From: Vulcanisaeta sp. JCM 14467
GTDB lineage: Archaea; Thermoproteota; Thermoprotei; Thermoproteales; Thermocladiaceae
Length of the DNA: 64,000 bases
Reading direction: 5' to 3'
Assembly: GCF_001316245.1 (NCBI RefSeq)
Contig: NZ_BBDM01000005.1
Location: 83,219-147,218, forward strand
Part shown: piece after piece, positions 50,247 to 60,128 of the stretch
Layout: each line of letters starts with the position of its first letter
How positions within the stretch are numbered: position 1 is the stretch's first letter
Notes under the pieces: generated by a model
The model's database searches: none
Told to the model about the DNA's origin: nothing
The model's input: the letters and a program-made list of their open reading frames with translations, nothing else
Made by a program: the position numbers and the translations under genes

Positions 50247-51305
50247 GTGACCACCCTGTCCAGCTCATCCCTCTCAATTGCCATTTTTATCTCCCTGGCA
50301 ATCCTCCTACCATGCTCATGGGTTCATTCCAGTATAGGTATGAGTATGGGCTACCGCCTATGTATAGGTTCGTGCCTGCCACTATCCTGCCTGAGAACTC
50401 GAAAATCCTTATGTTGGTCTCGTCATCAATGACACCCTCCAGTGAGAAGGGCCCTATGACACCTGGCGGTAGGCTCCTCCTTGTCTCCTCCACGAACTTA
50501 ATGCCGTAATCCAACACCTTGGGCAGTAGGCTCTCCCTCAGGACCAGGGGTAGGTTACCAACGACGACGAAGGTTGGTTTCAAGCCCACCTCAATGATTA
50601 CGTCTGGCGGTAACCTCCTTAGGCCGTCTATGTTGGTTTCATACCTAATGTCCGCACCCAGTATCTCAACCCTGCCCAGGATTGGGCTGTAGAAGTAATG
50701 GAAGTAGGTGGTGACGCCAATTAGGTACTCCTGTACAATAGCGTCCCTAGGCGATTTAATAAGCCCCTCCCTAACCCTCTCCTCAACGCCCTTAATAACC
50801 TCCTCACCACTCCTGGCTATGAAGTAGCCCCTACCACCCTTGGCACCAGGTAGCTTAACAATGACGGGTCCATGAACCTCATCACCGACGCGTACAGCCT
50901 CGGTATTGGTATACCAGCCCTCCTCAGCAATTCCATCTTAGCCCACTGATCACTCTCGACTCTGAAGAGGCCCCTGAGCCCGAAGATGGGTATTTCAATC
51001 CTCTCAGCACAATCAAGGCCCACGTACTCCACATAACTACCGTGCGGCACCAAAATGGTGTTTAGGGACTGGAGCTTACCAACCACGTCAGGGCTACACA
51101 ACTCCCTCCAGTTGTTTAGGATCACGAAGTCATCGATTAGGTGCCTAAACTGCTCATAGAACCAAAGCCTATCCCTAAGCACGATGGCTATCGTCCTGAA
51201 CCCCTCGAATTTCGCTCCATGGAATATCTGGAGCGATGAGTGGCTGGCCAGCGTTGCAATGCTCACCCTATCCAGGTCATACCTGGAAATAACCTCACTC
51301 ACCAA
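50243..51305 (-). CDS. Second PurP paralogue, two frameshifts
   Basis: Same family as its neighbour: [68 protein letters not shown] and [16 protein letters not shown]. Breaks near 50865 and 50310 are each one base; the C-terminus ends RVVT like the first copy. About 354 residues. Many crenarchaea carry two PurP paralogues and one is thought to have a different role (PurP-like). It overlaps the phosphoribosyltransferase gene upstream by about 10 bases. Confidence 0.9.
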
Positions 51306-51933
51306 TCACCACCCCACCGCCCAATAACTTACCGTACAACTCCCTGGACACGTAAATGGGTAGTGCATCAAAGAATATCAAGTCATTCGATGAGTACCAG
51401 GGACCCTCACGCCAGATGGAGGCCTTACACACTACAACGCCGCCAACCCTCCTGACCAAACCCTCCAGAGCCCTCATTGTGCTACCCGTGGAGACCACAT
51501 CATCGAATAGGCAAACCCTCCTACCCCTAATCAACTCTGCATCATCCATGTCTAGGACGAGGATCTGGGACTCCCTGGTGGTTATGGACCTGACACTCTC
51601 GGTAGTGTAACCCCTCATATAGCCCTTAACACTCTTCCTAACAACCACAAACCTAACATGGCCGAGGGCCCTGGCGGCCTCGTAGGCAATGGCAATGGCC
51701 TCGGCAGTAACGACAACCTCAGGGCCATAGCGACTAACGGCCCTGGCAATCTCGGCGCCAGCCCTATTAATGAACTCCACATCACCAAGGACAAGCCTGG
51801 CGTCTGAGGCAATCCACAAGCCATCGCCAACAGGCACGATAGGCAAACTACGCCTAAGCCCAAAGACCTCCACCTCGTGGAGTGGCTGACCCTCATAAAC
51901 CCTAACAAACCCGGCACCTAACGAACCCATCAA
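51295..51933 (-). CDS. Purine phosphoribosyltransferase-like protein
   Basis: Type I phosphoribosyltransferase fold, about 212 residues. The PRPP motif is VCLFDDVVSTGSTMRALE; upstream EVVVTAEAIAIAYEAAR and FVVVRKSVKGYMRGYTTE resemble adenine phosphoribosyltransferase. A C-terminal hood (WREGPWYSSNDLIFFDALP) closes the site. It leads an operon with two PurP genes, so a purine salvage or regulatory role fits. Confidence 0.85.
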   Translation of the reverse strand: MMGSLGAGFVRVYEGQPLHEVEVFGLRRSLPIVPVGDGLWIASDARLVLGDVEFINRAGAEIARAVSRYGPEVVVTAEAIAIAYEAARALGHVRFVVVRKSVKGYMRGYTTESVRSITTRESQILVLDMDDAELIRGRRVCLFDDVVSTGSTMRALEGLVRRVGGVVVCKASIWREGPWYSSNDLIFFDALPIYVSRELYGKLLGGGVVIGE

Positions 51934-52134
51934 AAACCCATTTACAACACTTATTTAAAAATTACTCGCCAAAAATTACGGAATTATCATGATAAATATT
52001 TAAACAATTAATGAAATATAGAAAGCCCCACCATGATCATGCTAAGACGCGATGGCAAGCAGGAGAATAAGCGTAACCTAATTACCGTTTAAGAATATCT
52101 TAACGCGCCCTAATCATTTAATGATCTCAAATAG

Positions 52135-52499
52135 TCATAGAGCAAGTAACGCCTTGACTTTCTTTAATTGCCTAGTTACGGGATCGACCTCGAGCCTTAG
52201 CCCCTCGAGTGAGTACGCCCCTAAAACCTCCGCATCACCCTCCTGGGCGAAGACAACTATTGTCGTGGCCCTCTCACCCATGCTCTCAATGATAACCTCG
52301 CCAATATCCCTCTCAATGACCCTACCCTCGATAGTCCTAAACCTAACCCTTGCCATGGCTCTATGCCGAGCTCCCTAAGCCTTGACGCCCTAACCCACGT
52401 GTACGTGCTGCCACTATCCACTAATAGGTCCAGGTCAATGCACTTGGTTGGCTCCTTAGGGTTGCAAATCCTCACCCTGGCGGTGGTATTACCCATCAC
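52135..52499 (-). CDS. Retropepsin-like aspartic protease 1, one frameshift
   Basis: Single-domain clan AA aspartic protease-like protein. DLDLLVDSGSTYTWVRAS holds the DSG form of the catalytic motif. One base restored near 52363 joins ARVRFRTIEGRVIERDIG and TIVVFAQEGDAEVLGAYSL, giving about 121 residues. The fold should dimerise to make an active site, as in retroviral proteases. Tandem with a closely similar gene. Confidence 0.82.
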
Positions 52500-52528
52500 T
52501 GATTGCTATGGCTTGGAGGTTAATAAGG

Positions 52529-52912
52529 TTAGTAGTACGGCAATACCCGTAGCACCATCAGCAGTACTTCAGTGGGCTTGAGCCTCCTCTCAACGGGGTC
52601 AGGCGCCAGGCCGAGTTGCTCAAGCGTGACCGAGCCCAGTAGGTAGATGCCCTCATCACCAAAGACCACGGGCGTTGCCGATGCCCTGAAGCCCTCAACC
52701 TCGATACCAACCTCACCCAGGGCCCTTTCGACAACCCTACCATCAGCGAGCCTAAGCCTAACAGCCCTAATGGGCTTGACACCTAACTCCTCAAGTACCC
52801 TGCCCGGTATTACCGTGTACGTGGAGCCGGTATCCACGAGTAGGTCCACGGTAATTGATTTTGCGGGCTCGGCAACATTCCAAATCACAGCCCTAACACT
52901 GAACGTGCCCAT
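52529..52912 (-). CDS. Retropepsin-like aspartic protease 2
   Basis: Paralogue of the neighbouring gene, intact, 127 residues. The catalytic motif is TVDLLVDTGSTYTVIPG (DTG), followed by VRLRLADGRVVERALGEVGI and the strand-loop VFGDEGIYLLGSVTLEQLG, the typical psi-loop and second strand pair of clan AA proteins. Both genes share SxxVDLLVDxGSTYT and the C-terminal LEQLGLAPDPVERRLK pattern. Substrate unknown. Confidence 0.85.
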   Translation of the reverse strand: MGTFSVRAVIWNVAEPAKSITVDLLVDTGSTYTVIPGRVLEELGVKPIRAVRLRLADGRVVERALGEVGIEVEGFRASATPVVFGDEGIYLLGSVTLEQLGLAPDPVERRLKPTEVLLMVLRVLPYY

Positions 52913-52950
52913 GACCCCTCACGGAATAACCACCCCACTCATTAAATACC

Positions 52951-54045
52951 TTAGGGCCTAAATGTCATGCCTATTAACGGCTCCGCCGGGCAGTACTTAC
53001 TGTTGACTTTAATTATCCAGGATGAATCAAGCAACTGCCTAAGGTAATCACTGATCCTAGAATCGCTAATCTCAACGCCGAACTCAGTCTCGAGACCGCG
53101 TTTAACCTCGCTCCAGCCCGCGCATTCCCTGGCTATGATCCTCATTATGGTTAGGTACTTATCCCTAGCTGCAGGCTTATCGGCGAGGAAGTTCTCGAAC
53201 TCCTGCCTAATTAATGCCGTTGCGTAACTCACGGTCTCGCCAATGACCCTTTCCAAGTCCCTATACTCATAATACTTAATGCTGAAGTAAGTGAACCAGC
53301 CAGGGATTCCGCCAAGCACTTCATAAACCTTATCAAAGTCATTAAACCCAATGCCCAACTCCTCAAAGCCGCGCCTTAGGAATTCAACGGACTGCTCCCT
53401 AGTGAAGAGTGACAACTCGACAATACCCATGGCCCTACCAAATAGCGGCGACTCAGGATCCTTAACCCTAAGGAACCTGTACAGTAAGCCCATCTTAGAA
53501 CCACTGATTATGAACCTGACCCTCCTAAGGTTGTCATAGGCGTAGGCAATCACGGGCAGTACGTTGAAGCCCCTAGCCTTAACAAGCTCCTGAGCCTCAT
53601 CAAGTACGATGATCACCCCATTGTCAGACCAATCATTTAGGGCATCAAGAAGGGATGTGAGGGAGACCCTATCAACACCCTTCCAAGAGAAGAGGACTTA
53701 ATTACCCATGATACTAACACCACCTATGCCCCTGAGAAAGCCAATTAGTGCGGGAAACCTCCTGGTAAGGTTATTGACCTCACGCTGAAGCTCAAGGATG
53801 AAATCCCTATATGATAAGTATTGCCTTTCCTCAAACTTCCTAAGATCAACGTAGATATGGGGCAGGCTAAGCTCCCTAAGGGCAACAAGAATTAGAGAGG
53901 ACTTACCAACACGACGCAAACCAAGGACAAGCGTTATGGGCATGCCCAACCTACCGACATAGTCAATGAGCCTGCTAAGCTCGGAATCCCTGTCAAAGAG
54001 CTCAAGCCTACTATCCTTCGGTCCCAAATCAAAGAGCACCTCCAC
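52951..54045 (-). CDS. Archaeal AAA ATPase (ATPase_2 / DUF234-type), one frameshift
   Basis: STAND-like archaeal ATPase family PF01637. FDRDSELSRLIDYVGRLG leads into Walker A VLGLRRVGKSSLILVALREL; Walker B NGVIIVLDEAQELVKARGF follows. LSLFTREQSVEFLRRGFEEL and GGIPGWFTYF are typical family motifs; the C-terminus (CAGWSEVKRGLETEF) is a winged helix. One base is missing near 53698; joined length about 365 residues. The function is unknown; these ATPases often occur in variable regions. Confidence 0.85.
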
Positions 54046-54391
54046 CCCCAGAAGTTACTTCCAGGGGCAGAAGTTAATAAGAATACCGCAACATGACGCT
54101 AAATTAATGATTAATACCACTTATACTATACTTAATATTATTTATACCCACATTGTAATTAACCGAATAGCCTATTCATAGGCCAGGATCGATCACTATA
54201 ACCCTTCAGAAAAGCCAGGAATAAGTACCTAAGGGTTATGGTCTTTAACACGGCTAAACTCATCGAACAATACTTTGCTTCCCATACATACAAACTTAAT
54301 TTATATTTCACAAATTGATATAAGTCCATAGGAGTATTATTCCATCCCTTAGATTAAGGCTTAAAAGGGTCGTGATAATAATATCGGTAAT
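54046..54391. other. Intergenic region with no gene seen
   Basis: About 345 AT-rich bases between two divergent genes. I see no open frame with coding character and no tRNA or sRNA signature. A short interrupted palindrome AATAGCCTATTCATAGGC lies near 54166-54182. The TATA-like GCTTAAAAGGG at 54359-54369 probably serves the SDR gene. Confidence 0.5.
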
Positions 54392-55189
54392 ATGAGCCGA
54401 CCGATTAGTGAGTTAATATCACTCAGGGGAAGGAGGGCCCTCATCACTGGCGCCGCCTCTGGGATGGGTAGGGCCATGGCACTTAGGTTTGCTGAGGCTG
54501 GGGCTTCCCTATACCTCGTTGATATTAATGAGGCTGGACTTAGTGAAGTGGCTAGTGAGGTCAGGAGCAGGTTCGGCGTCGACGTTAATACCTTCCGCGT
54601 TGACCTATCCAAGAAGAAGGAGATAGACGACCTATGGAACTCCATAAAAGGTAGGGAGCCCGACATACTCGTTAATAATGCAGGTGTTTATGAATTCGTG
54701 GACTTCCTGGAGGTTGATGAGGAGGTGCTGGAGAGGTCATTGTCGGTGAATCTAAAGTCGGTCTTCTACATGTGCCAAAGCATGATTAGGAGTAGGGGCG
54801 ATAAGGGCGGTGTAATAATAAACATAGGTTCCATAGAGTCAATACTACCCTTTGCAAGGAACCTGGTGCATTACGACATAAGTAAGATGGGTATAATAGC
54901 ACTCACGAGAGCGCTTGCAAAGGAGTACGGGCCAAGGGGCTTCAGGATCAACGTAATAATCGCCGGTGGAATAAACACGCCAGGCGTCCAGAGGTTGAAA
55001 CAAGAGGCCATACTTAAGTTGAAGATCGACATAATAAGGACTGGTGTTGAGTACTTCATGAGGGTGCCACTTAAGAGACTTGGCGACCCAGACGAGGTTG
55101 CCAGGGTGGCGCTATTCCTGGCCTCGGACATGGCGAGCTATGTACATGGAGCAGCCATACCAGTCGATGGAGGCTTCCTCTCTGCGTAA
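54392..55189 (+). CDS. Short-chain dehydrogenase/reductase
   Basis: Classical SDR of 265 residues. Coenzyme motif ALITGAASGMGRAMALRF, NNAG in DILVNNAGVYEFVDF, catalytic Ser/Tyr/Lys in INIGSIES and VHYDISKMGIIALTRALAKE, and the C-terminal IPVDGGFLSA. The Asp after strand 2 (YLVDINEAGL) favours NAD. Substrate unknown. Start ATG 54392, about 28 bases after its TATA-like element. Confidence 0.93.
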   Translation: MSRPISELISLRGRRALITGAASGMGRAMALRFAEAGASLYLVDINEAGLSEVASEVRSRFGVDVNTFRVDLSKKKEIDDLWNSIKGREPDILVNNAGVYEFVDFLEVDEEVLERSLSVNLKSVFYMCQSMIRSRGDKGGVIINIGSIESILPFARNLVHYDISKMGIIALTRALAKEYGPRGFRINVIIAGGINTPGVQRLKQEAILKLKIDIIRTGVEYFMRVPLKRLGDPDEVARVALFLASDMASYVHGAAIPVDGGFLSA

Positions 55190-56683
55190 CTAAACATAAC
55201 CAACCTCCGACAACCTATTCACGAGCCAGGACCAAACACCACGGCCCTTCTCGGAAAGCACAACTAGGTAGAAGAGGGCTACGGAGACTATCATCAGCAA
55301 TGCGGTGAAGGTGGCGCTTACGTAATTCAGTACCGTGCTTAATAAGCCGTAGTGAGTAACCTCCGCAGTAAGAGCTAGGAAATAGGGTGCCATGAATATG
55401 CCCAGGGATGCGAAGAGGAGTGCGAATATCAGTGTCCTCCTTAATGTAAAGACAACAGGTCTCTGGGCAATATTAAGCTCCCTACCTGCGGAATACCCAC
55501 GTAGGCCGCCAGTAACCAACTAAGTATAGGTGTAATGAGTATTGCGGCAATCAATGCCGGTGCAAGGTATATGGCTGGTCTAAAGTAAATGCCCTGTATG
55601 ATATAGGCAATTACCCAGGCAATAGGGTGATTGCTACAATTAATGTCCTAGCAAGCATCCTAAGCCTGAAGTACCGGGCTGGGTCTATGGACATGCTCAA
55701 CCAAAGTCTCTCACCGCTTATTGTGAACATTAATGGCATGAATAAGTATAGGTAAATGATAATGAAGGTCATTACCGCGAAATCCCCTTGCCAATTACCA
55801 AATTGATAAGGTGCGGCAAGAAATTCCATAAATACCTTGCTGAGGAACACGGTAATCACTAAATAGACAATGGCAGTCACGGTCGATAGGGGTACCAGGA
55901 CCTTAAGTATGTTAGTCCTCTCGCCGCGTATTATCAAGACCTTCGTAGACGTGAACCAAATGATCCCCCAGGGACTCCTTGGTAGGTGGGTTACGAGCGT
56001 ATCAACGTCACTTCTACGGAGTAATGGCGTTGAGACGTCCAACACCTCATATGCATTTGAGGCTAAATCTCTGATGCGTCTCCTCGGTATTGTGGCTACG
56101 ACAACGGCTGTTAGGGCTAGGGCATAGGCCACGTAGGTGGGGCTTGGATTGACAAAGCCGTAAATTGGAGATAGCCTGGGGCTTATAAAGCCTAGGATTA
56201 TTATCAAGAGCAGTGGTGAAATGTAGAGCAACCTAAGTGTTTGTGGAAGTACCAGGCATTGGCCGTAAATAGCGTGAAGAAGCTCGTGAGGAGTAATAGA
56301 ATCAGCACGTAATAGGCAGCATCAATACCGGGCCTTACAAGAGGTGCTGTGAATGTGACGAACGTGATTAGGTATATTAATCCATTAGCAATGGCCCTGG
56401 CAATGTAGTACTCCACTGGATCCATCTGGGTTGTGAAGACAAAGTCGATGGCAGACTTAACAAAGAAGCTCCTAGTGGAGACCATGGAAAGGGCCATTAG
56501 GAGGAGGACTAGTATGAATGAGCTTAATTCATAAAATACGCCATTAAGCACGGTCTCAGCATCATGCTTTATTAGGAGCGCCGCAATGGCTATATTGTAA
56601 GTCGCCATTGCAAGCCAAATTATGATGAACCACCTACTATATAATTGCTTAATCTCGAAGTAAATTATCTTTAGGAGTCTCAT
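55190..56683 (-). CDS. ABC-2 type permease, three frameshifts
   Basis: Large membrane protein of about 495 residues encoded directly after the ABC ATPase (ATGA overlap at 56680). The first part (MRLLKIIYFEIKQLYSRWFI) ends at 56204 in one frame; breaks near 56240, 55615 and 55510 are each one base. About ten to twelve helices are visible, with a soluble stretch between helices 5 and 6 (RRIRDLASNAYEVLDVST). It probably exports a lipid, peptide or drug with the partner ATPase. Confidence 0.75.
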
Positions 56684-57390
56684 CCCATCAACCTCGCCAC
56701 AACCTCCTCAATACGCTCACCAGAGCTCGCCGCAGTATCCCTAAGCTCGCTCATTGACCCCTGCCAAACAATACTGCCCCTATTAATCACGATGACCCTG
56801 CTCGCCAACCTCTCGGCCACAGACATTATGTGCGTGGAGACCAGGATCGTGGTACCACCGGCATTCAAATCCCTAAGCATCTTAATCACGGCCTCTTGGG
56901 TCGGAATATCCAGGTAATTAAGCGGCTCATCAAGGAGTAGGACCCTTGGCTTGTGCATTATGGCGAGGGCAATGGCGAGCCTCTGCCTATTGCCTCTCGA
57001 CAACGTGGCGGCTCTCCTATCAGCAAGGTCCTCGAGACCGAGTAGCTTGATCGCTTCATCAACCACTGAGTCGTTTAAACCCCTGAGCACGGCAACGTAC
57101 TCCAGGTTCTCCCTAACGGACAGGTTTAGGAATGGCACGGCATCCTCAGGAAGATAACCAATACAGGCCTTAACCTCCCTAACCTGCCTCTGAACATCAA
57201 AACCACAGACGAAGGCATTACCCGCATCGGGCCTTAATAAGCCCGCCAGTATCCTGAGAGTTGTTGACTTACCGGCACCATTTGGGCCGAGCAGTGCGAC
57301 AGACTCGCCACACCTCACGTCAAAACTAATGCCGCTCAGGGCAACCACACCGCCAAAGCGCTTAACAAGGCCCTTAACCACTATACACAT
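56680..57390 (-). CDS. ABC transporter ATPase, ABC-2 export type
   Basis: 236 residues with Walker A LLGPNGAGKSTTLRIL, Q-loop GYLPEDAVPF, signature LSRGNRQRLAIALAIM, Walker B VLLLDEPLNYLDIP and H-loop ILVSTHIMSV. This CcmA/DrrA-type ATPase is followed by its permease. Intact. The promoter region (57391-57469) is shared with the divergent membrane protein. Confidence 0.95.
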   Translation of the reverse strand: MCIVVKGLVKRFGGVVALSGISFDVRCGESVALLGPNGAGKSTTLRILAGLLRPDAGNAFVCGFDVQRQVREVKACIGYLPEDAVPFLNLSVRENLEYVAVLRGLNDSVVDEAIKLLGLEDLADRRAATLSRGNRQRLAIALAIMHKPRVLLLDEPLNYLDIPTQEAVIKMLRDLNAGGTTILVSTHIMSVAERLASRVIVINRGSIVWQGSMSELRDTAASSGERIEEVVARLMG

Positions 57391-57469
57391 TAAACTCGCA
57401 ATTACGGTAACGCTAATAAGTCTTATGCTGATAATACTTTTAACTTAAGTCGCTAAACAATAACAACCT

Positions 57470-58060
57470 ATGCCAGAGCCCAGGAACTTGAGAATAATGG
57501 CGAATTTAGGCAAGGCGTTGGTCATTGTTGGTGCATTATTCATCTTCCTAAGTTTTATCGGTTTGCTCTCGGCAATGACGTACGTAATGCCACCTCTGTC
57601 ATTTATCATTACCGACCTAGGGCTCCTGGTGATTGGACTAATCTACCTGGCCCAGGGATCCCTGGTAATAAGGGCAGCGGCTAGCAGGTATTATGCTGTC
57701 CTCGCGGTACCTGTCACGGCAATTGCCATTGGCGCAGTGCCGGGAATACTCATAGGGACCATGGACTTAATAAGTCTCGAAGTGGTTATAATACTAATCG
57801 TGTTTATACTCACGGTAATGTCAATATACGCGTTAATACGCATGATCATGAATTACGGGCTAAACACAATGGCCATGCTCAGCATCGGTTTGGTTGCGGT
57901 ATCCCTGGGCATGCCGTTGATGCTGGCTTGGTCGAGGACGGCTGGTGGCGTGATAATGGCCGTAGGCCTTGCGTTAATAGCCATGGGGCTACAGGAACAC
58001 CTAAACAGGTGGGTAAAGGGATTACTTAATGCATTGGCTGAGCATGCCACTTCATCGTTA
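57470..58060 (+). CDS. Polytopic membrane protein, 3' end uncertain
   Basis: From ATG 57470 (MPEPRNLRIMANLGKALVIV) six membrane helices run to about residue 185. The frame then continues to 58270 antisense to a coding gene, with a composition unlike the first part (LTENILKVSIITDPKDHWR), so I place the true end near 58060 and suspect a frame break there. Family not recognised. Confidence 0.6.
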
Positions 58061-58537
58061 TGGTCTCCAATCCTCAATGTATATCCTGTCGCCCTCAACA
58101 ACGGCCTTAAAGTAATCATTACCAACCCTCAACCTACCACCTTCCCTATAGACGTAAAATGCACCAACATGAACGTCACCGGCAAAGCTAATGAAGGCCC
58201 TCCTAATGACCTCACGGAGAATATCCTCAAAGTAAGCATCATCACCGACCCTAAAGACCATTGGCGGTAGGTCAAGCCCGACATCATAAATAACGAGGCA
58301 GGGCCTAAGGGCACTACCTTCCTCACACCTTATACCAAACTCCCTAACAATCCTAATGGTTAACCTACGCAGGAACTTACCAACATTAACAATGACGCCA
58401 CGATAATCACGATAAGCACCCAAGTAATCAATGTACAAAACCCTCAACAAACTCAACAAAGCCCTAGCCTCGCCACCACTAAACGGAGCTACGACAATGA
58501 AGTCACCAAGAGCAACAACAAACCTAGACCCACCCAT
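58058..58537 (-). CDS. Hypothetical protein, 159 residues
   Basis: Soluble alpha/beta protein starting ATG 58537 (MGGSRFVVALGDFIVVAPFS) about 25 bases after TTTTTATACTTAG. YIDYLGAYRDYRGVIVNVG, CLVIYDVGLDLPPMVFRVG and VHVGAFYVYREGGRLRVGN alternate strands and helices. No motif or family recognised. Its end overlaps the convergent membrane protein frame. Confidence 0.6.
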   Translation of the reverse strand: MGGSRFVVALGDFIVVAPFSGGEARALLSLLRVLYIDYLGAYRDYRGVIVNVGKFLRRLTIRIVREFGIRCEEGSALRPCLVIYDVGLDLPPMVFRVGDDAYFEDILREVIRRAFISFAGDVHVGAFYVYREGGRLRVGNDYFKAVVEGDRIYIEDWRP

Positions 58538-58692
58538 CATAAGAAGGAACACCAACTAAGTATAAAAACCAATTTCACCCAACCCAGCAATAAACATTCA
58601 CATCAACAAATAAATTTAACCAAATTAACAATCACAAAGATACCCCGCCAACAAACACGGGGCCTAAACCCACATTACCCCTAATCATTGAA

Positions 58693-59479
58693 CCTAGAAC
58701 TAAGCACTTTCAATAGTCTCTCCTTAACAATACTCCACACCCCCACCATCATACTCACCAGGGTCCACCCTAACCATGTAAAGTCTCTTACCACTACTTA
58801 ATGAAATCTCCACAAAGCCGTTACTCCCTACCAAGTCCCAAAGCGATGCCGTTGCCCCATCCTCCTCAACATAGATAAACCTAGTATTCAAGCCAGGAAA
58901 CTATGCTAAGGTCAGCATTATACCCATACATATAGTCCATGACCTTATACCTACCCGCGGTTGTCTCTCGGAGAACTTACACTCAATAACGACAGTCCTA
59001 GTTTTATCACCAACGGAATCACCGCTAATAACCGACACGTTAGGCCTACCCCTTATCTTATCGACAACACCTCTCCTCCTAAATAGTGCATCAACGTACT
59101 TATCAACGAGACCCCTAAATGGCAAACCGACATAATCACTGATAACCTCTAATGTTTACCGGACTGATGCCCTATCACCCCAAAGCACATAACCAACCTC
59201 ACCCTCACTCTAAACGGAATACTCAAGGACCAAAACCAATGCTCGGCATTACCAGGAAAACACGGATATACGGTACATCCTTCCTTGCCCGAATCCACTC
59301 AATGACTCTACCTAAATTATCAAAATCATTGAATGGCGATCTATAAACAAACCAACTCCTCAAATCCTAATTATGATTAATTTGTATTAAGACTTAACTT
59401 TCAACTCCAAATCAATGCGATAACCCCAAAATTCAACTCTTAACATATGTATAATCTCAACACACGATCTTCCCATCAT
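58693..59479 (-). pseudogene. Decayed PD-(D/E)XK nuclease-like gene, many frame breaks
   Basis: Minus-strand coding pieces can be followed across at least six breaks: MMGRSCVEIIHMLRVEFWGY (ATG 59479), SWFVYRSPFNDFDNLGRVIE, SEGEVGYVLWGDRASV, VISDYVGLPFRGLVDKYVDA, then [32 protein letters not shown] and [26 protein letters not shown] with a preceding Asp (SGDSVGD) resembles the ExK half of a PD-(D/E)XK nuclease. About 260 codons. Break density, about one per 110 bases, is far above the window average, so this is probably a real pseudogene. A TATA-like TTTAAATAAG lies near 59509. Confidence 0.6.
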
Positions 59480-59626
59480 TACACTAAAGCCAATCAACTC
59501 TACCCCTTATTTAAACGCCCTAGCCACTTATTATAAATCAACCCAGTATAGTTTCATCTCGACCTTAATTACCCGCATAATTCAAATCCCACACAAGTAA
59601 TCAACGTTATTCTAAATGGCGCATCC
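59480..59626. other. Intergenic region with two TATA-like elements
   Basis: AT-rich sequence between the decayed nuclease-like gene and the C/D sRNA pair. It holds the TATA-like element of the former (near 59509, minus strand). I see no other gene or repeat in it. Confidence 0.45.
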
Positions 59627-59633
59627 TTAAATA
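59627..59633 (+). promoter_or_regulatory. TATA-like box of tandem C/D sRNAs
   Basis: TTAAATA within CCTTAAATAGG lies about 26-30 bases before the proposed 5' end (about 59657) of the first C/D sRNA, the usual archaeal spacing. No protein gene starts downstream on this strand, so the promoter must serve an RNA. Confidence 0.5.
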
Positions 59634-59662
59634 GGCTCAGCAATCAGTGATTCTGGACTTCA

Positions 59663-59711
59663 ATGACGCTGGCGGGGTTTGCTGATTATTGATGAGTTAC
59701 ACCTTTACGGA
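59663..59711 (+). ncRNA. Candidate C/D box sRNA 1 of tandem pair
   Basis: Box layout: C ATGACGC (59663-59669, degenerate), 12-nt guide TGGCGGGGTTTG, D' CTGA (59682-59685), 3-nt spacer, C' TTGATGA (59689-59695), 12-nt guide GTTACACCTTTA, D CGGA (59708-59711, degenerate CTGA). Both guides are exactly 12 nt and the D'-C' spacer is 3 nt, the archaeal norm. It should guide 2'-O-methylation of rRNA or tRNA. Confidence 0.6.
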
Positions 59712-59723
59712 TGTTTCCGTTGG

Positions 59724-59775
59724 ATGATGTTTCCTTTCCGGGGAGCTGAGCCTTGATGATCAATCCCGTCGCTGA
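59724..59775 (+). ncRNA. Candidate C/D box sRNA 2 of tandem pair
   Basis: C ATGATGT (59724-59730), 15-nt guide TTCCTTTCCGGGGAG, D' CTGA (59746-59749), 3-nt spacer GCC, C' TTGATGA (59753-59759), 12-nt guide TCAATCCCGTCG, D CTGA (59772-59775). Flanks GTT and AAC can close a short terminal stem. It is 12 bases downstream of sRNA 1, so both are likely processed from one transcript. Its 3' end abuts the stop of the convergent small membrane protein gene. Confidence 0.7.
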
Positions 59776-60021
59776 TTAACTATTACACAGCCTGACCACA
59801 TGCCTATTCTTAGCTATCTCGCTTCTCTCAATCATGATGGTGGTATAATTAACGTTGTCATGGTTGTCATGATAGTTTCCCGCAATGTTTGTATTTACGT
59901 TATTACTGATACCGCCTATTTCATATTTCTTGCCGTGACTCGAGGTACTGAGCCAATGAATAATCACGACAGCCACTATTAGTAATCCAATAACCAAAGC
60001 GGCAACTATTCTCAAATCCAT
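59776..60021 (-). CDS. Small membrane-anchored protein
   Basis: ATG 60021 (MDLRIVAALVIGLLIVAVVI) starts an 81-residue protein with one N-terminal membrane helix followed by a polar, Asn/His-rich extracellular part (ISNNVNTNIAGNYHDNHDN). A TATA-like GGTTATTTAAGTG is about 30 bases upstream; the longer reading from 60069 would include that element. Function unknown. Confidence 0.55.
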   Translation of the reverse strand: MDLRIVAALVIGLLIVAVVIIHWLSTSSHGKKYEIGGISNNVNTNIAGNYHDNHDNVNYTTIMIERSEIAKNRHVVRLCNS

Positions 60022-60128
60022 ACCCCTACCTAACCCTAGATTATGCGCCCACTTAAATAACCAATGCACTTACAATCATTGAGTAAGGCTTATTTGCTGC
60101 ATTGTATTTCATAGTAATGGTTCCCCGC

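Noticed and set aside
52033..52092. 19-codon open frame in the gap before the aspartic proteases
   Set aside because: A TATA-like element is present but the frame is too short to support without conservation data.
58061..58270. Extension of the 57470 membrane protein
   Set aside because: Composition changes abruptly and the stretch is antisense to the 58058-58537 gene.
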